Shown here in pieces: positions 49,244 through 59,389 of a stretch of 64,000 bases of DNA (position 1 is its first letter; the number at the start of each line of letters is the position of its first letter). The DNA is from Megaleporinus macrocephalus (taxonomy: Eukaryota; Chordata; Actinopteri; Characiformes; Anostomidae): positions 23,424,194 through 23,488,193 of the forward strand of contig CM038703.1 in the NCBI GenBank assembly GCA_021613375.1, given 5' to 3'. The notes under the pieces are model-generated. The model had not been told where the DNA came from. It saw only the letters and a program-made list of their open reading frames with translations, and ran no database searches. The position numbers and the translations under genes were made by a program.

Positions 49244-51719
49244 GTAAGAATTTGATAATTTTATCATGTATTACAGTATATATACTGCTATGCATTTAAC
49301 TAGATGTTTCACTCCCAAAGGGCTATTTCACTGATTTTTTTAGAGTTTCTGCATAATTACACTATAAAGATTTAAACTAACACATTCACATGGTTCTGAT
49401 GTGAAATATCATGTTCTAGAGATATGATGGAGTCAGAATTAGTCATAGTGCTTGAAGCAGAAGTATTTAGTGTAGCTACAAGCTACAAAAGTCCATTGAA
49501 ATGATTATAAATCCACTGTCTGATGCCTGAGACATTGTTATATGTAGTTTTGTTATATATAGTCATACCTTTCTAATACTTTTGTCCAGATTTACCAGTA
49601 TTATTATTATTGGTCTAAAAACTAAGAACGCACATGTAGGTTCACTGATAACTTTAAAAAGTGAAAAAATTCATGATGCAGACAGTCTAAACTCTGATTC
49701 CTATCACCACCACTATAAAGAAATAAGAGTAAGCAAGTTTCTCTACATTGCACCATTTTCACATCAAACCAATCTGTCTGACTTTGTTTCCACTGAAGTG
49801 TTTGCATTCTGCAAAATGTATTCAATCATGAATTTGTCAGAAAGAGTGCAAGAGAGTGGGGATGGAACTATGTACAACAGAGAGTGTTGATCAGAGGAAG
49901 CTCGAGGTGGCTGAATGAAAACTTCATATAATAAAAGAGAGGGGAAAGACAAAGCAGTGCTGGGTAGTTTACATTATATGGGAATTGGGGGCCGATTTTT
50001 TGATAGTTTCTCTGTCCAACAGAGACACAGAGGTGTTAAAAAATTCCAGTAGCATTGCTGAGTCTGATCTAATCTTATTACTGCAAGACACACTAACACA
50101 CCACCACTACACTCAGTGTCACCTCAGTGCTGATAACGATAAGTTACCCAAATATTACCAGCTTAGTGGTGGTCCCGTGGGGGTACTGGCCATCGATGAA
50201 CAGGGTGAAGATGCAGAGAAACAGATGGACTACAGTGTGTACTTGTAAACTATAATGTGCACCTACATGATCCAATGTCTACAGAACAATCAAGACATTC
50301 CAAGAAGTCTAGAAATGGAGGAGTTCACTTTCAACGTGGTGCCAACCAGCGGTAGAATGAGTTCGCCCTCCATACTGCGGCTGCACCCAAAATCTTCCCA
50401 ACCATCACACCTGCACGCCAACCTTCCGCTCCGCTTTGGCCGAGAAGCATATATCCAGCGAACGCCTAAATCCTCCATCAACCTTCCACAGAGGTTTGGC
50501 AGATCTGAGGAGGGTGACCTGACCTCTGGGCAGCTGTGCGCCAAATGCCGGCGAGCTGAGTCACCACCTTCTGCAACATTACCACAGAGGTTTGGGCGAC
50601 GAAACATATTTGTTGGAGATCCATTCCATGCGCTGGCCTTATTCACACGCACCCTTAAATCACCTTTACCTCAAGACAGGTATGGGAACAGGCTTAGAGG
50701 TTGAAACCTGATACTGAAATGTTGAAAAGACAAATTAAAAATGCTACATTTTTTGGTGCTTAAAACTTTAAAGACTTGCTGACTTTCATTCCTCACTCTC
50801 AAACATACATACTTTACTTATTTGTTTACCAGCAGTTCCTAAAGAGTTCTTATTTTAAAGTGAGTCTAATACTAAACATAGCACTTGTGAGATTAACCTA
50901 GTCTCAGGAGAGTACCTGTAATTATTTATTATTAATACTATTAAAGAGTTTCAAAGAGATTATATATATATCGTCACCGTCCAAAGAATACCACGTATCT
51001 CCATTTTTGACGATTAAAATTTTTCCTACATCATATAAAAACAACATATGTTCTTTAAGTTTCATAATGTATGGACCAATAGAAATGCTCCAAAATGACT
51101 TGGGTGAAAAAAAAACTGTTTAAATTTGCCTACATTGAGAGTAAAGACGTTACTGTTAAGTTACTACTAGCTACACAATCAATAAATCAATCAATCCATC
51201 TCTATATATGTACAGAGAACGAACATCAATATGTCATTTTGTCTGAACATTTTAGGCCACAGTAAGACATATCAGACTATGTAACATATGTGTTATTTTG
51301 TTCCCAGATATCTTAAATTCAATATCAAAGGAGTAGTTGTGCATGTTCTCTGTAGAGGATGTGTTATCTTATTTTTCACTTGGAAATCAACAAAACATGT
51401 CTTTGATCAGAGGCACCCAAACTTTTGCATACTACTGTATAACAGCCTCACAAGTCATTAAACAACAATGTGCTGTCAACAGACTGTGTATAAAGAAGAG
51501 ATGAAGTAAGGTCCTGGTTTTAAATGATGAATTTTGTTCATTAAAAGTGGTAAAACATCTTACAGGATTATGAGGGTTTGTTATTAAAACATTCTGCTGC
51601 TAAAACTAACTGCTTTATCTAATCTGTCTTACAGGTCAGAAGACTATGACTACATGCTTGAAACAATAAAAGAGGAAGACCAAGCTCTAAAGAGTAAAAA
51701 ATACATTGACTTAGAGTAA
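49112..51719 (+). CDS. npvf: npvf: LPXRFamide / gonadotropin-inhibitory hormone precursor, join of three exons
   Basis: Complete prepropeptide of 203 residues from 49112-49243, 50285-50679 and 51635-51719. It is a secreted precursor cleaved in hypothalamic neurons to RFamide peptides that act on the Gq/Gi-coupled receptor NPFFR1 (GPR147) and modulate gonadotropin release and feeding. A signal peptide covers about residues 1-23 (hydrophobic LFLSLGILSSLLF, cut after DVNA). Three LPXRFGR units follow at 91-97 (LPLRF), 111-117 and 143-149 (both LPQRF), each with the amidation Gly and a basic cleavage residue. The tail after 176 is acidic. Splice phases 0 and 2 join without a frameshift. Length, the three-peptide layout and the EEFTFNVVPTSGR...LHANLPLRF prefix agree with teleost LPXRFa precursors. 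AATAAA at 51981 suggests a 3' UTR of about 260 nt. Confidence 0.95.
49244..50284 (+). other. npvf: npvf intron 1
   Basis: 1041 bp with GT-AG borders. Open stretches inside (49582-49890 and 49985-50248) lack similarity to the precursor and the second ends in a stop before exon 2, so they are intronic. Confidence 0.8.
50285..50679 (+). CDS. npvf: npvf exon 2 (all three LPXRFamide peptides)
   Basis: The acceptor TGTCTACAG precedes AACAATCAAGAC. The exon carries all mature peptides: LPLRFGR at 50423-50443, LPQRFGR at 50483-50503 and LPQRFGR at 50579-50599. The third is preceded by dibasic RR (residues 133-134) and ESPPSAT, like the LPXRFa-3 peptide purified from goldfish. The exon ends after two bases of an Arg codon at CAG/GTATGG. 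Confidence 0.95.
50680..51634 (+). other. npvf: npvf intron 2
   Basis: 955 bp with GT-AG borders and a pyrimidine tract before the acceptor. It contains a half MITE at 50963-51115. Confidence 0.8.
50963..51115. mobile_element. npvf: half copy of the ATATCGTCGCTGTCCAA MITE inside npvf intron 2
   Basis: ATATCGTCACCGTCCAAAGA, GTATCTCC, CTACATCATA and TATGGACCAATAGAAATGCT then CCAAAATGAC match the reverse complement of the copy at 7552-7858 in order. One end and half the body are present. Confidence 0.65.
51635..51719 (+). CDS. npvf: npvf exon 3 (C-terminal acidic tail)
   Basis: The acceptor CTTACAG precedes GTCAGAAGAC. The first base completes the Arg codon begun in exon 2, then SEDYDYMLETIKEEDQALKS and the stop at 51717-51719 follow. 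The frame and phase fit only this join. Confidence 0.88.
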
Positions 51720-51990
51720 GACGACTCACCTACACTGCCAATTTACAACATATCCCTGAAGTGTGCCTGTTCACTCATTCCTTTTCTTACTCTCTGCATG
51801 TATTTGATTCTATACGTGTGTGCTTGTACTCTGCTGTGAGATTAATAGCCTGTGTGAACAGATATTTAGCAAACGTTTTTTAGCCAGCTGTCAGCACCAA
51901 GACTGTTTTGTGTCCTAATAACAAATAATACCAACAACAATGATAGGAATAACAAATCAGTAAATAACAACAAAAATGTAAATAAAAAAC
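51720..51990 (+). other. npvf: npvf 3' UTR (probable)
   Basis: Non-coding sequence between the stop codon and AATAAA at 51981-51986, the first canonical polyadenylation signal downstream of the stop. Confidence 0.5.
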
Positions 51991-52809
51991 ATGTGTAAAC
52001 TTGTTTTCGTGCATGAATGGAGACAAAAACATTTATCAGTAAAATTCCAACGGACAAATCTTTTGTTAGTACGAGGTTCAGAGCTCTATAGCCTCTACAC
52101 ATGTTCCATTGTCAGGTGATGACAGGCTCAGTTGTAGGGTTTACTAAAATGTGTACTTTAATGTACACCATGGTGACCCTCATTAACAGTGCTTTCATAG
52201 CTGTAGCCTGTAATTACGTGCACTACTCTTTGTGGATGCACTATGATTCCTTTTTTTCTTAAAGGTGGTATTGTTAGGCGAAAAGCACCCACTCTATGTA
52301 ATCTGTTCCATCTTCAAGGGCAGGCATACATCATATGCAAACATTCGGGTCCTGGTCAAATGCATTACACTGCTATGTAGCAGTGAAAGTCCAGTGATTG
52401 TTATCTGGCTATTAGAGAAGGCAATTTCTAGTGACAGATAGCAAAACATTGTTACATTCAATTTCTACATACAGTTACATACAGTTTCCAAAAAAATATA
52501 TTTTTTATTAAAATAAAATGAGAATGCAATGGTTAAACTCCGTATTTAATTAAAAACAGTACAAAGACAACATGCCAAAACTGCAAAGTTTTATTGTTTT
52601 CCAAAAATTATATGCACAGTTTGAATTTGATTTTAGTTAATTTCAAGTTTAGCTTAATTTAAAAAAATACTTAACTGGCACCAGGTCAGTAACATGATTA
52701 AGTATAAAAAGAACACCCCAGAGATGGGGATGGAGAAGGACATACCACTTACCACTGGTAAAGACTGCACAGATAATTCAAGAATAACATTTTTAATGTA
52801 AAATAGCAA

Positions 52810-55320
52810 AGAACTTGGGGATTTCAAGATTCAATAGTTTTATTGTCATATGCACAGCAGAAACGGAATTTTTACTTTGCTGCTCCTCTATTCACCAATA
52901 GATAAAATAACAAAATGAAATCAAAAATATACAAAATATATAAAGGTGAATAATAAATAGTAAGTTGAAGTAAATAAAATTAAAGTTAATTTTAAAAAAG
53001 TAAAATAAAATAAAAGTTACATGTGTTTTTATGTGAAGTATGGAGAGCAGCAGATATAAAGTGCAAGTAACAAATGTAAACAATAATGTTTTTGTGCAAA
53101 TATCAAATGTTAACAGTATTCTGACAGCAGCAGTAGTGAGTGTAAGGTGCCATTAAAAATCAGACAAGTTAAAAAACAGTTCAGATAGGAAGGGTTAAAG
53201 AGGTAGTGCATTAGTTGTTCACAAGCCTGATGGCCTATGAGTAAAAACTGTTTGTCTTGTAGTCCTGGACTGAAGGTAAACATGTGAAGAGTCTGTACTG
53301 GGGGTGTGTACTGCCCCTGATTATGTTGTGGGCCCTCCTGGTAACCCTGGTGGGGTAGATGTTTTGTAGTAAGGGGAAGGCTGCTCCTGAGATGGACTGT
53401 GCAGTTTTGATCACACGCTGGAGAGCCTTACTGTCCTGAGCAGTAGAGTTTCCATACGAGACGATGATGGAGCTGGTAAGAACACTCTCAATCATACTCC
53501 TGCAAAAGGTGCAGAGAATTTTGGCTGGCATGCCAAATTTTCTCAGCCTTCTCAGAAAGTACAGTCGCTGCTGGGACTTCCTGATGATGATTTGCGTGTT
53601 GTGGGACCAGCTGAGATCCTCACTGATGTGGATGCCAAGGAATTTGAAGGTTTTTCAATTTTCAAGGTTTTCACAGCCTTGAGGGACCCCTGAGCTCACT
53701 GTTCTTGCGCTGGATGTGCAGCTGCCAACTCTGACTGACTGGGGTCTGTCTGTTAGACAATTCAGCAACCAGTTGCAGAGAGCTGGTGTCAGTCTGTGTG
53801 GGATGACTGTGTTGAATGCTGAACTGTAATCAATAAAGATTATTCTGACATATGTGTCCTTGCCCTCCAGGTGTGTGAGGGCTTTGTGAAGAGCACCGTC
53901 GTCTGTGGACCGGTTCCGACAGTATGCAAACTGTAAAGGATTTTTAGGGTGTGTCTCAAAACCTAGTGAGCTGCCTACATAGACAGCATTTTACAGCATA
54001 GTATGCGCTCCCGACATGTAGGCTGTCCCAATTTTTAGATATTTTTAGATGAAACATGCTGTCTACTAAGGCACCTTATTTTGGCCCAATTGTAAGGAAG
54101 CATCAGAAGGCAGTCCCATGATGCAACGCAGGCAAATCTACGAGCAGTGAAGTTGTTTTAAAATGTAAGTTATTTGGATTTTCTCTGGTGTTTTAATGTG
54201 TTTCTTGTCATATAATCACACAAAACAGCATTTTATTTGCAACTTTTCAGCGAGTCATTGACCATTTTGCAGTTTTATTCTCGAGCCATTAGCATTTATG
54301 CTAGTGGATTTTTAAGCCTCGGGCTATTGTTTTGGATGCCAGCTGGTAACTTAGCAACCAGCTAAACCACTGGTCACGAGCTGCAGTGGGCAGGAACAAG
54401 CCGTGACGCAGTCTCTCTCTAACTAGATCATCTCAATAATCTGTGTTATGAGGAGAGATGTCAGACTTAATGCTGCTCCTTAAACAGCTGCCTACATGGT
54501 CAGTGCTTAGACAGCTCACTAGATTTTGAGACACACCCATAGTGTTGGGAATGGTCTTCTGGATGTGAGTCATGACTATCCTCTCGAAGCACTTTATCAC
54601 AAATGAAGTGAGTGCAACAAAGCGATGGTCATTTAGGCAGCTCACATTATTCTTCTTTGGGAGAGGCACAATGGTGGTAGTCTTTAAACAGGATAGCACA
54701 AAAGCGTGTGTGAGTGACAGATTAAATATGTCTTCAAACACATCAGCCAGTTCTGATAAGCAAACCCTGAGCGCACGCCCGGGGATGTTGTCTGGGCCTG
54801 CGTGGGTTTATTCTCATCAGGTTTCTGCGCACATCCACTGAAGTTACAATGAGTTCTGTATGCTCTCCTTGGCCGCAATGTCCTTCAGTTGGCCAAGGTT
54901 GAGGACCTTGAAGCGAGCATAGAACTCATTCAGCTCATCAGGTAGTGCACAGTGGCTGGTTGTGAGCATCCTGCTTGTTTGTTAATAGTTGATGATCTGC
55001 TGGAGTCCTTGCCACATGCGCAGGGAGTCTGCTGAGATGTCATAGCCCTCCAGCTTCAGCCTGTACTGTCTATTAGCTTCTCTGAAAGATCTACGCAGGT
55101 CGTATTTAGACCTTTTGTAGTCATCAGCGTTGCCAGAGAGAAATGCAGTCTGGCGAGCCCGTAGCATGGGCCGAACTTCACCATTTATCTGTGGATTTTG
55201 GTTGGGGTACTTTATGCAGCGCTTTGAAGGGACAATGGTTTCTATGCAGCTGCTGATGTAGCCAGTGCAGGTGTGCGGTCTCTTGTTTACTAATGGCGTC
55301 ATGCAGCTGAGTTAGCACAT
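52810..55320 (-). pseudogene. truncated L2/Rex1-type non-LTR retrotransposon (LINE)
   Basis: Read on the minus strand, 55302-54990 encodes the linker after the endonuclease (RARQTAFLSGNADDYKRSKY DLRRSFREAN). Next, 54741-54550 gives the fingers region ([11 protein letters not shown]...[16 protein letters not shown]). The stretch around 53850-53690 gives the palm with motif [12 protein letters not shown] and motif B SSGVPQGC. Finally 53650-53240 gives FKFLGIHISEDLSW, the thumb and a YPTRVTRRAHNIIRGSTHPQ C-terminus. The YxDD catalytic box is missing through a deletion next to motif B at about 53690-53650, and frames are broken. The 3' UTR ends near 52825. A DNA element interrupts it at 53947-54538. 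Inactive. Confidence 0.88.
53947..54538. mobile_element. 592-bp non-autonomous DNA element nested in the LINE
   Basis: The terminal inverted repeats are GGGTGTGTCTCAAAA then CCTAGTGAGCTGCCTAC at the left and GCTGCCTACATGG...CAGCTCACTAGATTTTGAGA CACACCC at the right, about 28 bp. The interior has no transposase. It interrupts the LINE reverse transcriptase between the fingers and palm segments, which proves insertion after the LINE. The target duplication is unclear (TTA left, ATA right). Confidence 0.85.
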
Positions 55321-55840
55321 GGAAAAAAATCTAAACAGCTAGAATAAACACAGCGCTAAACTCTCTCGGCAGATAGTGGGGTCTGCACTTCATCATCAGC
55401 AGTTCTAAGTCCGCTAAACAACGTTTTCATCATAATGCTATATAACATTCAGAGCTTCTGGAAAAATCTCTGTTTTTATGTTAACACGTCCAAAGGTTTG
55501 CATGTGTTATATTTTTGTTTTAAAAGAATCTAATATACATACCTAGCATTTACTTAAAATTCAAGTTTTTTTAAAGAGCAGTTTGCCACAAGGGTTGCTT
55601 TTACTTTTTTTAACTTTTAAAAATCAACAAATATAATTTTTTATGCATGATGCCCAATCCTTTACATACAACTGCAACTGCATTAACCCCATAGTAACAA
55701 GTTGCATGAACATCAGTAGCATGATACTTAGCATGTTTTTGTATTCACATATTATAATGTTACACCTTTGCCATATTGTCTATTCTTTATTCATTTTAAC
55801 AATAATAACTAGAAAAGTGCATTTTCTGAAGAAAACATAG
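55321..55840. other. intergenic, no feature seen
   Basis: AT-rich with an upstream CTCTCGGC patch; no coding or repeat call. Confidence 0.4.
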
Positions 55841-55844
55841 TGGC

Positions 55845-56462
55845 GCAGCTGAAGCAGTGCAAGGAAAGAGGGATGAATAAATGACAAATAGAGGAGTGCA
55901 GGTCAGTGTGCTTGGGGATCTGCCCTGATTAAGTACATGCAGTTTTGTTGCTGTAGGTTAAACAAAATCATGATGTTTGTGTTGGCTTGAAAATGAATGG
56001 GAATCTATGGGATGAACAAGGGATGAATAAAGGACATATAGAGGAGTGTGGCTCGGCATGTCTGTGGATTAGTGCTTGGGGACCTGCCCTGAGTGAGTAC
56101 ATGCAGTTTGGAGGCTTTACAGTACACAAAACCATGATGTTTGAATGGGCCCAAAAATGGGACTCTCTGGGGGGAAAAAGAGGGATAAAAAACAACGAAC
56201 AGAGTGTAGGTTGAACAAACAGTCATGGTTGGTGGTCTGCCCTGAATCAGTGAATGTGAAACGATGTCTGTCAGTCAAGCAGAAGTACCTTATATCTGCG
56301 TTTTATCACATAATCAGACTGGACAATTTGGAATCACGAAAACTGCAGGATGAGTTACACAGCAATATAGTAACCATAGTAACCAGAACCATAACTGGAC
56401 CGGTCCGTATAACGACTCTAAACTACATAAATAGTATTAAAGCTGTGAATTGAGGGTGACTG
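55845..56462 (-). repeat. composite dispersed repeat, inverted copy with three internal tandem units
   Basis: Units begin GGGATGAATAAATGACAAAT (55872), GGGATGAATAAAGGACATAT (56021) and a diverged GGGATAAAAAACAACGAACA (56180). Each is followed by CTGCCCTGA, a TACATGCAG-like word and ATGATGTTTG (missing in the last unit). The reverse complement continues GGTACTTCTGCTTGACTGAC and ends in CACAGCTTTAATACTATT, matching the 29.6-30.5 kb copies in order. Unit length is about 150-170 bp. Confidence 0.75.
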
Positions 56463-56563
56463 TTTGGCGGATTTACTGTCGGATCAATATAAGAGTGTAG
56501 AATTATGAACCGAACACGCAGTGGATACGGACCAAATCCGCCAAACAGTGACTCTTACATGGA
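56457..56563. repeat. inverted repeat TGACTGTTTGGCGGATTT
   Basis: Exact 18-bp arms, apart from one base, TGACTGTTTGGCGGATTT (about 56459-56476) and AAATCCGCCAAACAGTGA (about 56535-56552), are separated by about 60 bp. It abuts the end of the composite tandem repeat and may be its terminus. Confidence 0.7.
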
Positions 56564-57284
56564 TCTACCGGAGGGAGAACACAGATCCCAATCGGAATAG
56601 TCTGCTATCTGTGTTGATACTTCTATCACTAAATTAAAGACTTAAAGAATAAGCCAGTTCACAGAAATAACCATCTATGAAATATTTTGGTCCAACCAGC
56701 AGATGGAGATGTTGCAGGAGGTTTGATGAGGCACTGTCCGTATATGGCAAGCACCATATTTGGACATTTCAATGAAAAACACAGTTTGGACACAGTTCTG
56801 TATCAGCATTGTCAAAAAGGAAAAAAAAACAAGTCATAAAGTTTACCATGGTTTCTTCCTAAAGGGTTATGGAGAATAAGAATAACAGTAATTTACAGTG
56901 ACAGTAGTTGGTCCATGCAAATAAGGAACTCTGGACTAGATGTAATTAGACAGCAGACAAAATTATGTGTTCAAATAATTTCACCACTTTTTAAAGCTTC
57001 TGTCTTTCTGATACACACTAAGTCCATTTGAGTGGTTTTGTGTGAAATGGTGCATTGCAGAAAGACTTACTAACTTGTTTCTGATGTTGAGAACCAGACA
57101 CCACAATGCCTTTAACATAAATATAGACATTTCTCACTATCCAAAATGATCAAAAAACCTACACATGACTTGACACATGAAAAAAAAAAACATTTTCTTG
57201 CATTTACCTCTCCACCAAAAAACCTTTTAAACAAAAAGTTTTTTTAAGCAAAAAACATACTCAAAACTGACATAAAACCACATC

Positions 57285-57515
57285 TCAGACATCCACCCAG
57301 CCATCATATACCATCCCACTAGTCAGGGTCACGGCTGGAACCAATCCCAGTGTCATCAGGCAAAGGCAGGGTTCACCATTGCATGGTCAACAGAAACTCG
57401 CACTTATGGGCAATTAAGAGTGACCGATCAACCAGGTCTTTGGGAGGAAACCAGAGTACCCAGAGGAAACTCAGGCACGCAGAGAACATGCAAACTCCAC
57501 ATACTGTGTGCGTCT
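57285..57515 (+). mobile_element. common fish dispersed repeat (AGGAAACC.GAGTACCC type)
   Basis: The ordered phrases CATCCACCCAGCCATCATAT, AGTCAGGGTCACGGCTGGA, CACTTATGGGCAATTAAGAG, TTTGGGAGGAAACCAGAGTA and AGAACATGCAAACTCCACA are characteristic of a very widespread fish LINE/SINE 3' region. No ORF remains. Confidence 0.75.
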
Positions 57516-58076
57516 TAGACATCACATAAACTGATTAGGTGTATATATGTAAGCGTGATTTTTTTGTGACATCACAGCTTTAAACAGCTTGAAACTTTTG
57601 AGTACAGAACAATTTGTTTTTGCAGCTTAGCTCCTTTTATGAACTGTATGGAATGTAACATGAATGCAGAAATGTGTTTTTTGTGTTTACATTCCATATC
57701 AACTCAAAATATTATTATTATTAAATATTTATTTCAAAATATGTTTCACAGTATGGGCCCTTTAATGTATGTTGTTTTAAGCAAGAATTTTTCATGTTGT
57801 TGACATGGGATGTTTTTTTTCTTTTTTCACATTTTTTGCATATTTGAAATATCAAGTCACCCTCTATGTTGTGTTAAACGTTCATGATGAAGAGACTAAC
57901 AGAAGTGGTCAAAAATGACTTGAGTTATATCAACTTCCACTACAAGTTAAGAATGTTTTTTCCTTCTCTTGTTACCATTGTGAGTTCCGTGTTAGTCTTA
58001 GTTTGAAATTAACAAATACAACATGACATGTTTCTGATGTCAGAAAGAAAGAAGTGATACTTGATTGTGATGATAT

Positions 58077-58082
58077 TTTATT
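58077..58082 (-). terminator. AATAAA polyadenylation signal after the 58.1-kb open segment
   Basis: Canonical hexamer on the minus strand shortly after the stop codon at 58103. Confidence 0.35.
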
Positions 58083-58102
58083 ACTAAATCAGTGAAATAT
58101 GG

Positions 58103-58303
58103 CTATTGCAAAACATCATTCGTCAATATATCGGTGCTTTTTTTCAACAAGAGTGTCTGTAGACTTCGTCGTTGTCTGCAAGACTTTTCTGCGTATGAGG
58201 AAGTGTCACTTGTGTCATGGCTTCCTTTCTGAATTTCTGAATAAGCTAATTTACGGGTAAGGTACAGGAAATCTGCAACCTCCCTGGACAAGTCAGAAAT
58301 TGT
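58103..58303 (-). CDS. possible terminal exon of an unrecognised gene
   Basis: After a good acceptor (TTGTTTGTATTGTACAG ending at 58304) an open frame runs 66 codons (TISDLSREVADFLYLTRKLA YSEIQKG...) to TAG at 58103-58105. AATAAA follows on the same strand only about 20 bp later (58082-58077). This arrangement is what a last coding exon looks like. The product is polar, with a helical start and a basic CRQRRSLQ patch; I recognise no domain. Upstream exons are not established; 59011-58880 is a candidate. It may be a chance frame or a gene relic. Confidence 0.35.
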   Translation of the reverse strand, partial: TISDLSREVADFLYLTRKLAYSEIQKGSHDTSDTSSYAEKSCRQRRSLQTLLLKKSTDILTNDVLQ

Positions 58304-58519
58304 CTGTACAATACAAACAATAATAATAAGAAGAAATATAAGATCATATTATTACATAAGTATTGCACCTCTACAGTGCCAAAACACACCTATCAGAAGA
58401 AAGATACCTGTCTGAAAATATATAAACTACTGTTATCTTACCTTCTTTTACACCACATTTTGGACTCTTACTTTAGCAGCTTGAACAATGGCATGTAGTA
58501 AGTGTATAAGCCATGCTTA

Positions 58520-58871
58520 CACTTAGTCCACAGTTAATCCTGTTGGATGTGGTTCATCCTTCTTAGTGGTATGCTGACATTACCCTGGATACCGTGGCTC
58601 TTGATACATCACAAAGACTTGCTGTCTTGGTCACAGATGACATGCACCAACAAGTTGTCCTCTTTTAAAATCTGGTATGTCCCATAATGTTGTGTGCATT
58701 ACAATATTTTGAGCAAAACTGTGCTCTTACCCTGCTAACTGAACCTTCACAGTTTGCTTTTACTGGTGTAATGTCCAGTTAATGAAGATTGGCCACCAGA
58801 CTGGTCCAATTTAGCCATGAAACCTCCCACACTAAAATGACAGGTGTTTCAGTTTCATTGTCCAACCCCTG
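58520..58871 (-). pseudogene. Tc1/mariner transposon relic (5' end and helix-turn-helix)
   Basis: On the minus strand the element starts CAGGGGTTGGACAATGAAAC next to TA (58872-58873), as in Tc1-family ends. It continues through a known fish 5' untranslated segment to a frame reading SSVTKTASLCDVSRATVSRV then MSAYH around 58648-58570, which is the paired-like DNA-binding domain. Stops interrupt the frame and the catalytic part is absent. Confidence 0.85.
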
Positions 58872-58879
58872 TAAACTTT

Positions 58880-59011
58880 TATCTGTACTGACGTCACTGA
58901 TGCACAACCTTCTTCTGGACGAACTTGAATTGAGTGACGTCCAATCAGATTGTTGATGTGTGCCACAGTACCCAGTTGTGTCACGTCCACAACCAAACAC
59001 TCGAATACACT
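58880..59011 (-). CDS. possible internal exon, unrecognised
   Basis: The acceptor TTTTATCTCCTGCTCAG is followed by an open frame SVFECLVVDVTQLGTVAHIN then NLIGRHSIQVRPEEGCASVT, with balanced, protein-like composition, until the Tc1 insertion at 58871. A GTGACG or GTACAG donor is possible near 58889-58880. A second frame is also open, so coding status is uncertain. It could belong with the 58.3-kb exon, with the Tc1 element lying in the intron. Confidence 0.25.
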
Positions 59012-59389
59012 CTGAGCAGGAGATAAAATGATCGTTAAAATAGAACATACTTAAAATGCAGGACATTGTTACAATATTTTAAGTTTAAAGTTAAACAGTT
59101 TTGGGGCTCAGAAATGGCCTATTGCTCTACATACACCTGATGCAACCCAAAGAGCCAACACTGACCTTATATTTCAAAAATGTCCAATCAAAGCAAACAT
59201 TAAAGTCGCTGTATTTTTGGGCCAAGCCATATTAGCTTTCTTTCTTTTAATTTAGTTCATAGCATATAGCATAGATTGTCTTGTGTAAAACATGCCTTAA
59301 AATTATAAGTTACCAGCTTTTTTCACTTCCCATTTTATCTTCATCACTACAATGGGCAATACAACAGACAATAATATAAATGTAAGGAA

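Noticed and set aside
49985..50248. Extra npvf coding exon in intron 1
   Set aside because: The open stretch ends in a stop before exon 2, has no RFamide motif, and the exon 1 to exon 2 join is already in phase.
50660..50704. Fourth RFamide-like unit LPQDRYG at the end of npvf exon 2
   Set aside because: It arises only by reading through the GTATGG donor into intron 2. Splicing to exon 3 gives LPQDRSEDYDY, and the unit lacks the RFG core.
54433..55302. Independent small genes on the minus strand
   Set aside because: These are fragments of the LINE polyprotein, recognisable from RT and linker motifs.
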